A DNA stretch of 64,000 nt from Burkholderia sp. OK233 (GCF_900230185.1 NZ_OCSR01000002.1:3162001-3226000); one strand, 5' to 3'; numbered from the stretch's first letter, positions 24,866 through 34,788 are shown. Notes: generated by a model from the letters alone, not told the origin. A program made the numbers and translations.

Positions 24866-25798
24866 TTAGACGCCCCAGCGCAGCACCAGCGGATCAAGCC
24901 GCCGTGCGACTTTCAGCAAGCCTGCCCGCGTGGCCGGATGCATCGCTGGCAGCGGATGGCGCACTGCGTCCGATCGAATCACTCCGCCTTCTTTCATCAA
25001 GGCCTTGCACGATGCGAGGCCACCCTGGCGGTTTTCGTAGTTGATGAGCGGCAGCCATTCCTGATAGTGGGCGGCGGCCGCTTCGGTGTCGCCTGCCGCA
25101 AAGGCGTCGACGATCAGGCGGATGCCGTCCGCGTAGCCGCCGCCGGTCATCGAACCGGTTGCGCCCGCATCGAGATCGGCCATCAGCGTGATCGCTTCTT
25201 CGCCATCCCATGGACCTACCACGGCGTCGCCGCCCAGTTCGATCAGCTCGCGTAGCTTGTTCGCGGCCTGCGGCACTTCGATCTTGAAGTACGACACGTT
25301 CCGCAGTTCACGCGCCATGCGGGCAAGAAACGGCGCGGATAACGCCGTGCCGCTGACCGGCGCATCCTGGATCATGATCGGAATCCCGATCGCATCGGAC
25401 ACGGTGCGATAGAACTCATAGATGCCGCGCTCGCCGATGCGGATCGTCGCGCCGTGATACGGCGGCATGATCATCACCATCGCGGCGCCCGCAGCCTGCG
25501 CACTGCGGCTGCGTTCAGCGCACTGGTACGAGCTGAAGTGCGTGGTCGTGACGATCACCGGCACGCGGCCGGCGACGTGTTCGAGCACCACGTGCATCAG
25601 CGTGTTGCGCTCGTCGTCGGACAGCGCGAACTGTTCGGAGAAGTTCGCCAGAATGCACAGTCCGTTGGACCCGGCGTCGATCATGAAATCGATGCAGCGT
25701 TTCTGGCCTTCCAGGTCGAGACCGCCGGCCTCGTCGAAGATGGTCGGCGCGACGGGGAACACGCCGCGCATGGGAGCAGGGTGGTGGGTGTGGGTCAT
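24866..25798 (-). CDS. Probable L-2-keto-3-deoxyarabonate dehydratase (DHDPS family)
   Basis: A 310-residue class I aldolase-fold enzyme. NGLCILANFSEQFALSDDER in the usual GTTGE position is characteristic of the L-2-keto-3-deoxyarabonate dehydratase branch, which makes 2-oxoglutarate semialdehyde from L-arabinose or D-xylose degradation intermediates. The Schiff-base Lys lies in VSYFKIEVPQA. It is divergent from a GbpR-like LysR gene, a pairing that fits pentose/galactose catabolism. None of the other pathway enzymes is in the window. Confidence 0.75.
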   Translation of the reverse strand: MTHTHHPAPMRGVFPVAPTIFDEAGGLDLEGQKRCIDFMIDAGSNGLCILANFSEQFALSDDERNTLMHVVLEHVAGRVPVIVTTTHFSSYQCAERSRSAQAAGAAMVMIMPPYHGATIRIGERGIYEFYRTVSDAIGIPIMIQDAPVSGTALSAPFLARMARELRNVSYFKIEVPQAANKLRELIELGGDAVVGPWDGEEAITLMADLDAGATGSMTGGGYADGIRLIVDAFAAGDTEAAAAHYQEWLPLINYENRQGGLASCKALMKEGGVIRSDAVRHPLPAMHPATRAGLLKVARRLDPLVLRWGV

Positions 25799-25958
25799 GG
25801 TGATGTGCGTTGTGCCGAGGTGAGGTGACGACGTGATGGGGCGTGGGTCTTTGAATGTCTCCGTCGCTGACTATACGGCGGCGTGCGTGACGGGTATATT
25901 GAATTGTTTCCATCTTGTGATCGCTTTTGCGACTCACCTCGCGGCTGCCCGGCAATTC

Positions 25959-26930
25959 ATGAAAGACACCCTGAACGTCCTGCTGTCGAGACTGCGCATG
26001 AAACAGTTGCAATTGCTGATCGCGCTCGACGACCATAAATCGCTGCACAAAGCCGCCAGCGCGATGTCGATGACGCAATCGGCTGCCAGCAAGGCGTTAC
26101 AGGAGTTGGAGTCGATGCTCGAGGCGCCGCTTTTCGAGCGTTCGAAGAGCGGCATGATTCCGAACCAGCTCGGCCACTGCGTGATCCGCTATGCGCGGCT
26201 TGTGGCAACAGACCTTACCGCGCTCTGCCAGGACGTCGCCGAGATACGCTCGGGGCGCGGCGGGCGTCTCGCGATCGGCGCGATCATGGGCGCGATTCCC
26301 GAGTGTGTCGTGCCGGCGCTGAACGATCTGCATGCCGGGCAGCCGGGCCTGTCGATCGAAGTGATGGAAGACACCAGCGCCCGCATGCTGCTGCAACTCG
26401 ACGAAGGCCGGCTCGACCTGGTGATCGGCCGTGCGGCGGTTGCCGCCGATCCGTCGAAATATCACTATCGTCCGCTTGGAGACGAGCCGTTATCCGTAGT
26501 GGTGGGTTATGGCCATCCGCCATTGCCGAGGAAAGAAGTGAAATTGCGTGACCTGGCCGGCCACCGCTGGGTGATGTATCCGTCGCATATGCCATTACAT
26601 GCGTTGCTCGAACGGGAAATGGATCTGGCGGGGCTTGAGATGCCAGACAACCCGATTTCGACTGCCTCCACCTTCGTGACAGTCGCATTACTGCAAAGCA
26701 GTGCCGATCTGGTTTCGTTGTTACCGACCGCGATCGCGGACTTGTTCGTGCGGCGGAAAATGTTGCGCTTCGTGCCGGTCAAACTGAAGTCGCCGTCACA
26801 AACCTTCGGCATTGTGACGCGCAAAGGCGGCGTGCTGTCGCCGCCGGCTGAGCAATTCATCGAGTTATTGCGTGGGCGGACGATCGGGCAGGGGGAAGGG
26901 CAAGTGACGTCTGCGCAAAAAAACGTCTGA
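25959..26930 (+). CDS. LysR-family regulator (GbpR-like)
   Basis: A 323-residue regulator. The HTH is at about 12-70 (RLRMKQLQLLIALDDHKSLH, AASAMSMTQSAASKALQELE), and the LysR substrate domain follows with GGRLAIGAIMGAIPECVVPA. The RLRMKQLQLL start is typical of the galactose-binding-protein-regulator branch. The ATG at 25959 lies 40 residues downstream of the earliest possible start and matches the family. It is divergent from the dehydratase gene, which it probably controls from the 160-bp shared region. Confidence 0.88.
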   Translation: MKDTLNVLLSRLRMKQLQLLIALDDHKSLHKAASAMSMTQSAASKALQELESMLEAPLFERSKSGMIPNQLGHCVIRYARLVATDLTALCQDVAEIRSGRGGRLAIGAIMGAIPECVVPALNDLHAGQPGLSIEVMEDTSARMLLQLDEGRLDLVIGRAAVAADPSKYHYRPLGDEPLSVVVGYGHPPLPRKEVKLRDLAGHRWVMYPSHMPLHALLEREMDLAGLEMPDNPISTASTFVTVALLQSSADLVSLLPTAIADLFVRRKMLRFVPVKLKSPSQTFGIVTRKGGVLSPPAEQFIELLRGRTIGQGEGQVTSAQKNV

Positions 26931-27125
26931 ATCTGCTTTCTTTTGACGCGCGAAAGACCTTCAATATCTCATGGCAATCGCTGCTTCGCCATGCGCGGCG
27001 AGAAGGTGTTGCGGCGGCGACACTGTCGGGTAAATCCGAACCGATTGCATGCTCGTGTTCCGCGCTACACTTGATCGAAGGTGCGCCAGAATCAAGAGCA
27101 TGGCGCACGCTCGGGGAGAGCAGCC

Positions 27126-30100
27126 ATGAATCGGCCACTGATTCGGTTACCGCTTCGCGCGACGGGCATGGCGCCCGTCAGGAAGTGGCTCAAATGGGGG
27201 CTGGCAGCGGCATTCCTGTTCGCGCTGGCTTTGGCGGCCCGCTTTATCCAGGTCGAGATCGAAACGTCTCGATTGCAGGCGCGCTATCTCTCCGAACTCA
27301 CGCGTGACGTGGGTTTCTCCGTCGAGAACGGTGCAAGTCATTCCATTCGCTTCCCTCAAGCAGACAAAGGCCCCTACGACAGCCGCTTCGGCTACGCGTT
27401 GCTGCCGTCGTTCCAGCAGCGCCTGCTCGAACGTGGGTTTGAAATCAGCGCACAGTCGCGTGATTCCGAGCGAATGCTGTCGCTGGCCGATAGCGGTCTA
27501 TTTATTCCTTACGCCGAAAAAGATCAGGCGGGGCTGCAACTCTTTGACGGTACCGGTACGCCGCTGTTTGGTGCACAGTATCCGGGCCGCGTTTACGACA
27601 GCTTCGATTCGATCCCGCCGTTAATCGTCAATTCGCTGCTTTTTATCGAAGACCGCTATCTGCTCGATCCGGATCAGCCGAACCGCAATCCGGCGATCGA
27701 CTGGGGACGCTTTAGTCACGCGCTCGTCGACCAGGGCGCGCGCGTGTTCAACCGGCATCAGTCGACGCCGGGTGGTAGCACGCTCGCTACGCAGATTGAG
27801 AAGTTTCGCCACTCGGCGGGTGGGCGCACGGCAACGCCGCCGGAGAAATTGCGGCAAATCGCATCCGCCTCGGTACGAGCCTATCTGAATGGCCCGCAGA
27901 CCATGCCCGCGCGCCAGCAGATCGTCGTCCACTATCTCAACTCGGTACCCCTTGCCGCGCAGCCGGGCATCGGCGAAATCAACGGGATGGGCGACGGGCT
28001 CGCCGCCTGGTACGGTCGCGATTTCAACGACGTCAACCGCGTTCTCAAAGCGCCGTCGACAGAAGCGAATCTCGCGGAGCAGGGCGTGGCGTTTCGCCAG
28101 GTGCTCTCGCTGATGATCGCGCAACGTGCGCCGTCGTATTTCCTGCATCACGGCTATACCGAACTTGAACGTCTGACGGATAGTTATTTGCGCTTACTGG
28201 CGAGCGGTGGTGTCATTTCGATCCCGCTGCGCGATGCCGCGCTGTCCGCGCAAGTGGATTTGCGCCGCGCACCGGAAAAAACGCTGAACGCCGACTCATT
28301 CGTGTCGCGCAAAGCCGTGACGTCGATGCGTTCGCACCTGTTGACGGCGCTTGGTATCCCGAGTTTCTATGAACTCGACCGGCTCGACTTGCAGGCAACG
28401 GGCACGCTCAACAATGCCGTGCAGCAGGCCGTGAGTGAACGTCTTGCCGCTGCCGCGACGCGCGACGGCGCAAAAGCCGCGGGGCTCGTCGGCTATGAAA
28501 TGCTGCGCGCCTCTGACGACCCATCGAGAATCGCCTATAGCTTCACGCTGTTCGAACGGCGTGACGGCGCGAACCTCGTGCGGGTGCAGACCGATAGCGT
28601 CAACCAACCGTTCGACATCAACTCCGGCGCGCGCCTGAATCTCGGTTCGACTGCGAAAATGCGTACCGTGGTGACGTATTTGCAGATCGTCTCCGACCTG
28701 CATGCGCGTTATGCCCCGCTGAGCACAACCGAGCTGAAAGCCGTGAGGCCCGATCCGAACGATCAGCTCACGCGCTGGGCGCTGGATTATCTGGCGCATA
28801 CCTCGGACCGCTCGCTACAAGCCATGCTCGACGCAGCCGTGGAACGCAAATACTCGGCAAGTCCAGGCGAAACGTTTTACACGGGTGGCGGCGCGCAGAC
28901 CTTCAACAACTTCGAATCCGACGACAACAGCCGCATTCTCACCGTGCACCGCGCATTCCAGCATTCGGTGAATCTGGTGTTCGTGCGGCTGATGCGCGAT
29001 ATCGTTCACTACGAGATGGTGCAGACCACCGGACCGTCGTCGCAATGGCTGGGTGATCCGGCGACCCGCAAGATGTATCTCACGCGTTTCGCGGATCAGG
29101 AAAGCCGCGTGTACATGAATCGTTTCTACACGAAGTACCACGGCAAGGCGTCCGAGCAGCAATTGGCCTTGCTGCTGCTCGGCGTGCGCAAATCGCCGCC
29201 TAAAGTGGCGACGGTGTTGCGCAGCGTCGCACCGGACGAATCAAACGCGTGGTTCAACGCGAAGATGCGTGCGACGTTGAAGAACACGCCGGCTGCCTCC
29301 ATCCTGGACGATGAGGACCTGGCGAATCTGTATGACAAATATGCGATCGACCGCTTCAATCTGAACGATCGCGGCTACATTTCGAGCGTGCATCCGTTGG
29401 AACTGTGGACCCTCAACTATCTGCGCGCCCATCCCGACGCAACGCTCGACCAGATACAGAACGCCAGTCGCGACGTGCGCCTGTCGACTTATTCGTGGCT
29501 CTTCAAGACCCGCTATCACGGCACCCAGGATCGCCGCATCAAGCGGATGGTGGAACTGCGCGCATACGATGCGATCGGCAAATCGTGGCAGGCACTCGGC
29601 TATCCGTTCGCGACGCTCACGCCGTCGTATGCGGCGGCGATCGGCGCGTCCGGCGACCGCCCCGCTGCGCTCGCGCAACTGATTGGCGTGATTGCCAACG
29701 GCGGCAACAAGGTGCCGACCGAAAGCCTCACGCAACTCGATTTCGCGAAAAACACGCCGTACGAAACGCATTTCCAGCGCGCGTCGGTGGCACCGCAGCA
29801 GCAGTTGTCGCCGGAGATCGCCGGGGTTGTCAGGGGGCTGTTGCGTGACGTCGTATTAGGCGGCACGGCCAGGCGTCTCGCGCAGGGTATGACGTTCCCG
29901 AATGGTCAGACACTCGAGATTTACGGCAAGACCGGCACCGGCGATCAGCGCTTCAATGTGTGGGCCAAAGGCGCGCGCCTGATCGAGTCGCGCAAGGTGA
30001 ACCGCAGCGCAACCTTCGTGTTTGTAATGGGAGACCGCTTCTACGGCACGCTGACTGCCTGGGTGCATGAGCCGTATGCGGCCCATTATGAGTTCACGAG

Positions 30101-30206
30101 TGCGCTCTCGGTGCAGTTGCTGAAGTCGTTGGCGCCGGTGCTGCAGCCGTTGCTGCAAAATCCGCCTGCTAAAACGGCTGCGATAGCGAAAGTCGCCGCG
30201 CAATGA
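27126..30206 (+). CDS. Large bifunctional penicillin-binding protein (GT51 + transpeptidase)
   Basis: A 1026-residue membrane-anchored, periplasmic peptidoglycan synthase-like protein. One membrane segment at about 20-28 residues from the start (LKWGLAAAFLFALALAARFI) precedes a GT51 glycosyltransferase domain (FIEDRYLL with the catalytic Glu, then STPGGSTLATQIEKF in place of the usual GGSTITQQ). The transpeptidase domain has SXXK (GSTAK), SXN (HSVNLV) and KTG (YGKTGTGD). Both catalytic halves look intact, but the protein is longer than PBP1a/1b and the motifs are divergent. GGGGAGAG precedes the ATG. Confidence 0.85.
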   Translation: MNRPLIRLPLRATGMAPVRKWLKWGLAAAFLFALALAARFIQVEIETSRLQARYLSELTRDVGFSVENGASHSIRFPQADKGPYDSRFGYALLPSFQQRLLERGFEISAQSRDSERMLSLADSGLFIPYAEKDQAGLQLFDGTGTPLFGAQYPGRVYDSFDSIPPLIVNSLLFIEDRYLLDPDQPNRNPAIDWGRFSHALVDQGARVFNRHQSTPGGSTLATQIEKFRHSAGGRTATPPEKLRQIASASVRAYLNGPQTMPARQQIVVHYLNSVPLAAQPGIGEINGMGDGLAAWYGRDFNDVNRVLKAPSTEANLAEQGVAFRQVLSLMIAQRAPSYFLHHGYTELERLTDSYLRLLASGGVISIPLRDAALSAQVDLRRAPEKTLNADSFVSRKAVTSMRSHLLTALGIPSFYELDRLDLQATGTLNNAVQQAVSERLAAAATRDGAKAAGLVGYEMLRASDDPSRIAYSFTLFERRDGANLVRVQTDSVNQPFDINSGARLNLGSTAKMRTVVTYLQIVSDLHARYAPLSTTELKAVRPDPNDQLTRWALDYLAHTSDRSLQAMLDAAVERKYSASPGETFYTGGGAQTFNNFESDDNSRILTVHRAFQHSVNLVFVRLMRDIVHYEMVQTTGPSSQWLGDPATRKMYLTRFADQESRVYMNRFYTKYHGKASEQQLALLLLGVRKSPPKVATVLRSVAPDESNAWFNAKMRATLKNTPAASILDDEDLANLYDKYAIDRFNLNDRGYISSVHPLELWTLNYLRAHPDATLDQIQNASRDVRLSTYSWLFKTRYHGTQDRRIKRMVELRAYDAIGKSWQALGYPFATLTPSYAAAIGASGDRPAALAQLIGVIANGGNKVPTESLTQLDFAKNTPYETHFQRASVAPQQQLSPEIAGVVRGLLRDVVLGGTARRLAQGMTFPNGQTLEIYGKTGTGDQRFNVWAKGARLIESRKVNRSATFVFVMGDRFYGTLTAWVHEPYAAHYEFTSALSVQLLKSLAPVLQPLLQNPPAKTAAIAKVAAQ

Positions 30207-30216
30207 GCAACGGCGC

Positions 30217-31443
30217 CTAATAGCCGGCGTCCGTCGCCGGCTTAAGGAAAAGCTCGTGTACGGGCGCGAAATGCGCGTATAGCGGCAGAATTGCGCCGCC
30301 CATCGCCCGCGCATCGGCGCCGATGGTGCCTTCCAGTAGTTGCGGACGCACCATGCCTTCCCATTCAAAACGATCGAGCACGCGCTCGGTTCGTCGGATA
30401 ATTTCGCGGACCAGTTGCCGGTCGAGTTCGCCGTCGATCACCACCGCTTCCAGGTCGAGCAAGGCAGCCGCATTGGTCAATGCATTGGCGATCGCAGGAC
30501 ACGCGGTGTCGAGCCATTGTTCGGTTTGCCGCCACAGTTCAGGCGACAACGCGCGATGGTCGTGCGCGGCGGCGGGCGGCACGCCTGCATCGCTCATCAG
30601 CCGTTCCAGAACGAAACCCGATGCTGCGTGCAGCAGTTGCCGCGCGGGTTTGCGGGCACTGCCGTCCCTCAGCGGTATCGAACCGACTGCGCCCGCATTG
30701 TCGTGCGGTCCGGCATGCAAACGGCCGTCGATCACCAGGCCGCCGCCGATAAACGTGCCGACGAACAGGTACAGAAAATTGTGAATTCCGCGGCCTTGGC
30801 CCATCACGAGTTCGGCCGCGCAGGCCGCGGTGGTGTCTTTGGCGAACTCGACCGGCAAGCCCGTCATCGTCGCGATGCGACTGCGCAAGTCGATCTCGTG
30901 CCACGCTTCCAGCGCATCCTGCGGGGCGCCGAGAAAGTCGCGCCAGCCGCCTAGCCACAACGGCGCCGCCACGCCCACGCCGACCACTTTGTTTGCCTTC
31001 GCGCCGAGCGTCTGATTCACGCGCGCCAGTTTGCTTTCGAGCGCGGGGAATAGTGTGCGCGGATCGGGATAGGCATACTCGAATACGTCGCGGCACACCA
31101 CGTGGCCTGCGAAATCCATCGCCAGCACGTCGAGACTGCGTCTGCCCACCTTGATGCCGATGGTGTACGCGCCGTCGGCACGCAATGCGATCGGTACCGA
31201 GGGTTGGCCGATGCGGCCGCGCACGCGCGCCTGCTTTTCGAGCAGGCCGTCGTCGATCAGACGGTCGACGATCATCGAGACGGTCTGCATCGAAAGACGC
31301 GTGAGACGGCCCACGTCGGCTTTCGGCAGTGGTCCATGCAAACGGATCGCCTGCAGGACGATCCGTTCGTTGAACTGCCGCATGCCGACCTGGTTCGAGC
31401 CGACCGTGCGTTTGAGAGGCGAACGTGTACCGGTGGTTTCCAT
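30217..31443 (-). CDS. ROK-family transcriptional regulator
   Basis: A 408-residue NagC/Mlc/XylR-type protein. An N-terminal winged helix (LHGPLPKADVGRLTRLSMQT, VSMIVDRLIDDGLLEK) is joined to a ROK sugar-kinase-like domain (VVGVGVAAP, AKDTTAACAAELVMGQGRGI, LFVGTFIGGGLVIDGRLHAG). The ExGH and CxCGxxGC zinc motifs of many ROK proteins are not evident. GAGGGG lies 9 bases before the ATG at 31443. It is the last gene of the frc-like operon and likely its sugar-responsive regulator, acting at 34581-34601. Confidence 0.88.
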   Translation of the reverse strand: METTGTRSPLKRTVGSNQVGMRQFNERIVLQAIRLHGPLPKADVGRLTRLSMQTVSMIVDRLIDDGLLEKQARVRGRIGQPSVPIALRADGAYTIGIKVGRRSLDVLAMDFAGHVVCRDVFEYAYPDPRTLFPALESKLARVNQTLGAKANKVVGVGVAAPLWLGGWRDFLGAPQDALEAWHEIDLRSRIATMTGLPVEFAKDTTAACAAELVMGQGRGIHNFLYLFVGTFIGGGLVIDGRLHAGPHDNAGAVGSIPLRDGSARKPARQLLHAASGFVLERLMSDAGVPPAAAHDHRALSPELWRQTEQWLDTACPAIANALTNAAALLDLEAVVIDGELDRQLVREIIRRTERVLDRFEWEGMVRPQLLEGTIGADARAMGGAILPLYAHFAPVHELFLKPATDAGY

Positions 31444-31473
31444 CGTCGTGTGCCCCTCAGCGGGATGCATGCA

Positions 31474-32271
31474 TCAGGCAATCGCCTTGACGTCCGCTTG
31501 CTTCGCGCCCGTCATGATCGCTACGGCCTCCGACATGTGGATGTCTTTGGTGTTGACCACCGCGGCACGCCTGCCGAGCCGCTGGATATGAATACGATCT
31601 GCGACTTCGAACACGTGCGGCATGTTGTGGCTGATCAGGATCACCGGCAGGCCACGGTCACGCACGCGGCGAATCAATTCGAGCACCATGTTGCCTTCCT
31701 TGACGCCGAGCGCGGCGGTGGGCTCGTCGAGAATCACCACGTGCCGCGCGAACGCCGCGCTGCGAGCGACAGCCACGCCCTGACGCTGGCCGCCGGATAA
31801 GGTTTCGACCGCCTGACGCATCGAGCGGATGCCGATCTGCAAATCCTTCATGTGCGCGGTGGCTTCGTCGAGCATGCGGCGCTTGTCGATCATCTTGAAG
31901 ATCGAGCCGCGCCAGCCCGGTTTGACGAGCTCACGGGCGAGAAACAGATTTTCGGCGATGCTCATGGCGGGCGCCACCGCGAGTTCCTGGTACACGGTTT
32001 CGATGCCTTGAGCGCGCGCATCCAGAGGGCTGCGGAATTTGACAGGCTTGCCGTCGAGCAGGATTTCGCCTTCATCGGGGATAGTGGCGCCGGAAAGCGC
32101 CTTGATCAACGACGATTTGCCCGCGCCGTTATCGCCGATCACAGCGAGAATCTCGCCGGGCAGCACTTCGAAATCGCAGCCGTCGAGCGCGGTAACGTTG
32201 CCGTAGCGTTTGACGAGTCCGCGTGCCTGCAGAACGGGCATCACGGCAGAAGCGGAAGTAGGTGTCGACAT
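31474..32271 (-). CDS. frcA: Sugar ABC transporter ATPase, single domain (FrcA-like)
   Basis: A 265-residue cytosolic ATPase: Walker A GDNGAGKSSL, Q-loop YQELAVAPAMSI, signature LSGGQRQGVAVAR, Walker B VVILDEPTAALG and switch His in ISHNMPHV. Most ribose-type ATPases are double-length (about 500 residues); the single-domain form is known from FrcA. AAAGGAG lies 7 bases before the ATG. It follows the permease gene by 19 bases. Confidence 0.88.
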   Translation of the reverse strand: MSTPTSASAVMPVLQARGLVKRYGNVTALDGCDFEVLPGEILAVIGDNGAGKSSLIKALSGATIPDEGEILLDGKPVKFRSPLDARAQGIETVYQELAVAPAMSIAENLFLARELVKPGWRGSIFKMIDKRRMLDEATAHMKDLQIGIRSMRQAVETLSGGQRQGVAVARSAAFARHVVILDEPTAALGVKEGNMVLELIRRVRDRGLPVILISHNMPHVFEVADRIHIQRLGRRAAVVNTKDIHMSEAVAIMTGAKQADVKAIA

Positions 32272-32290
32272 GACGGGCTCCTTTGCGCGT

Positions 32291-33277
32291 TCAACCGCGA
32301 CGATGGGAAAGTTTGTCCGCGGCGACCGCGAGAATCACGAGCATGCCGGTGATCAACACCTGGTAGACCGAAGAGACGCCGATTAGCGTCAGGCCATTAC
32401 GAAACACGCCGACGATCAGCGCGCCGAGCAGTGTTCCGGTAATCGAGCCACGTCCGCCGAACAGACTCGTGCCACCCAGTACCACCGCCGTAATACTGTC
32501 GAGGTTCTCGGTTTGCCCCGCCTGCGGATCGCCGACACCGGTGCGCGACACGGACAAAAGCGCGGCGATGCCATAGATCGCGCCGGCCAGCGAATACACG
32601 GTGAGCAAAATCTTTTGCGACGAGAGACCCATCAGGCGCGCGGCTTCGGGGTTATTGCCGAGTGCGTACAGATGCCGGCCGGGCACGGTGTCGCGCAAGA
32701 CGAACCACGTCGCCCCATACATCAGCAACGTCAGCACCGTGCCGTAGGTGACATCGGCGGGGCCGAGTTTGAACGTGTTGCCGAGGAACATGATCGCGTC
32801 CGGCAGGTTCGAGACGCTTTCCGCGTTCGAATAGATCTGCGTGAGCGCGAATGCGATGTTCAGCGTACCGAGCGTGACGATGAAGGCGGGCAGTTTGATA
32901 CGCGTGATCAGTACGCCGTTGAGCGCGCCGAACAACGCGCTCGCGGCGACGCCGCAGAGAATCGCGAGAACGGGCGGCACGCCGAGCGTGACCGCGAATT
33001 TGGTCATGATGATCGAGCCGAACGCCATTACCATCCCGCACGACAGATCGATCCCGCCTGTCAGCACGATCAGCGTCTGGCCGATAGCGATGACGGCGAC
33101 CACCATCGTCTGCTGCAGGATCAGCGAGAGGTTCTGGAATGACAGGAACCGGTTGCTCTGCGAAATGAAGAAGCCGCAGGCAAGCAGCAGGGCGATCAGC
33201 GGTCCGATTTCAGCGAGCGACGGCAAGCGGTCGGTGAAGGTGCGCGGATGGCCGGCGGGCGCGGAAGGTGTCGACAT
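32291..33277 (-). CDS. frcC: Sugar ABC transporter permease (FrcC/RbsC-like)
   Basis: A 328-residue inner-membrane permease of the ribose/fructose family with about eight to ten helices. QTLIVLTGGIDLSCGMVMAF, the coupling-helix area ALGNNPEAARLMGL and VVLGGTSLFGGRGSITGTLL are the family hallmarks. GAGGACA precedes the ATG at 33277. It probably dimerises and works with the FrcA-like ATPase and the upstream binding protein to import fructose or a similar monosaccharide. Confidence 0.9.
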   Translation of the reverse strand: MSTPSAPAGHPRTFTDRLPSLAEIGPLIALLLACGFFISQSNRFLSFQNLSLILQQTMVVAVIAIGQTLIVLTGGIDLSCGMVMAFGSIIMTKFAVTLGVPPVLAILCGVAASALFGALNGVLITRIKLPAFIVTLGTLNIAFALTQIYSNAESVSNLPDAIMFLGNTFKLGPADVTYGTVLTLLMYGATWFVLRDTVPGRHLYALGNNPEAARLMGLSSQKILLTVYSLAGAIYGIAALLSVSRTGVGDPQAGQTENLDSITAVVLGGTSLFGGRGSITGTLLGALIVGVFRNGLTLIGVSSVYQVLITGMLVILAVAADKLSHRRG

Positions 33278-33407
33278 GATAGGTGTCCTCGATGCATGAA
33301 CGTGGCGAGCAGGCCACGTGGCAAATACGGCGGCCGGCCATCCGACGGCCGGAGTCCCGGTGTTCGGCATCCCGGGGGCCGGCGGTTCAGTGGCTGGCAA
33401 TCCGTGA

Positions 33408-33429
33408 GCGGCCCAGCGAAGTGGGCCGC
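33408..33429 (-). promoter_or_regulatory. Intercistronic hairpin after the frcB-like gene
   Basis: Perfect 8-bp stem GCGGCCCA (33408-33415) / TGGGCCGC (33422-33429) with a six-base loop and no U-tract, just downstream of the binding-protein stop. It probably blocks 3' exonucleases or partly attenuates, so that more binding protein than permease is made. Confidence 0.6.
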
Positions 33430-33442
33430 CGTTCAGTGCGCG

Positions 33443-34447
33443 TTACTTGTTGCCCCAGCAGTTGTCGAGGCCGTACTTCGTATCTTTGCTGTCGACCCCG
33501 GACATCGCCTTATCGGTGATCAGCGTCACGCCCGTGTCCTGATAGCCGGAGACTTTCTTGCCGGTCTTCGCATACTCGACACCCGCCGTCACGCCGAGCG
33601 AGGCCATTTTCAGCGGGTACTGCTGCGAGGTCGCGGCAATCGCACCGGCCTTCACATTGCGTACGCCTTCGCAGCCACCGTCGATGGAAACGATCATCAC
33701 GCTCTTGTCCTTGCCCGCTGCCTTGAGCGCGCGATATGCACCCGCTGCAGCCGGTTCGTTGATCGTGTAGACGACGTTGATATCCGGCGATTTCTGCAGG
33801 CAGTTTTCCATCGCCGTCTGGCCCTTCGACTGATCGCCGCGGGTGTCCTGGCTGCAGACGATCGACGGATCGCCTTCCTTCACGCCGAAGCCTTCCAGGA
33901 AGCCGTTATGACGCAGCACACCGACCGAGACGCCGGGCGCAAGATCGAGCGTGGCGATCTTTGCGGGCTTGCCGTTCATGGCGGCTTTCGCGTACTTGCC
34001 GATCAGCACGCCGGCTTTGAAGTTGTCGGTGGCGAAGAGGGCGTCCGTGGCGTCTTGCGGATCGGTCGGCGTGTCGAGTGCGACCACCATCACGCCGGCG
34101 GCGCGCGCTTTCTTGATGCTCGGCACGATCGCTTTGGTGTCGCTCGGCGTGATCAGAATCGCTTTCGCGCCGGCCGTCATCATGTTTTCGATGGCGGTGA
34201 CCTGGCTCGCGTTGTCGCCGTCGAACTTGCCGGCCGCGGTGATCAGCTTGGCACCGTCTTTCGACGCCGCTGCTTCAGCGCCCTGTTTCATCTTCACAAA
34301 GAACGGGTTGGTGTCGGTCTTGGTGATGAGGCCGACGACAGGCTGGTCGGCCGCCTGGCTCGCGCTCGCACACCACACGGCCGATGCCGCGACGCACATC
34401 GACACGATTTTCCTGGCGACAGGATGCCTGCGGGAATTCAGATTCAT
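33443..34447 (-). CDS. frcB: Periplasmic sugar-binding protein (FrcB-like)
   Basis: A 334-residue type I periplasmic binding protein. A signal peptide (basic start, hydrophobic core IVSMCVAASAVWCASASQAA) precedes the mature protein beginning near ADQPVVGLITKTDTNPFFVK. SITPSDTKAIVP-type and VYTINEPAAAGAYRAL segments match the ribose/fructose class. GGAGGAG lies 7 bases before the ATG. It is first gene of the operon that continues into permease, ATPase and ROK regulator. Fructose is the best guess for the ligand, from similarity of the whole set to frcBCA. Confidence 0.9.
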   Translation of the reverse strand: MNLNSRRHPVARKIVSMCVAASAVWCASASQAADQPVVGLITKTDTNPFFVKMKQGAEAAASKDGAKLITAAGKFDGDNASQVTAIENMMTAGAKAILITPSDTKAIVPSIKKARAAGVMVVALDTPTDPQDATDALFATDNFKAGVLIGKYAKAAMNGKPAKIATLDLAPGVSVGVLRHNGFLEGFGVKEGDPSIVCSQDTRGDQSKGQTAMENCLQKSPDINVVYTINEPAAAGAYRALKAAGKDKSVMIVSIDGGCEGVRNVKAGAIAATSQQYPLKMASLGVTAGVEYAKTGKKVSGYQDTGVTLITDKAMSGVDSKDTKYGLDNCWGNK

Positions 34448-34580
34448 GGGACGCTCCTCCGGTTATTGGCAACGACGTGAACTGCGGGTAATTGCACGCG
34501 CGAACGCTGCGCGCTTGCCGCCTGTTTGCGATCTGGTTTCGAACCTGATGCGATTCCGAGGCCATCCGAAATCGATCGCT

Positions 34581-34601
34581 TAAATCACTTTGGTTGATTT
34601 A
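34581..34601. promoter_or_regulatory. Candidate ROK operator
   Basis: Inverted repeat TAAATCA (34581-34587), seven-base spacer CTTTGGT, TGATTTA (34595-34601), in an otherwise GC-rich region 134 bp upstream of the binding-protein start. Size and AT-rich arms resemble NagC/Mlc-class sites. The operon encodes a ROK regulator, so autoregulation is likely. Confidence 0.55.
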
Positions 34602-34788
34602 GTAGAGCAGGCGGAGGGACGCTAGTCAAGGAAACGATCGGAGAGGACGCTGACGCGCTGAAGCGGCCGCCAGAGTGGCGGGCCTTACGTGACGGGGATT
34701 AGCGGGAGTGGTGCGATGCAAGGTCGAGCACCGGAACTTCGGGAAAGTCCTGGCTCGTTTGTAAGCGAATTGAAGTCTTAAGTGATCT

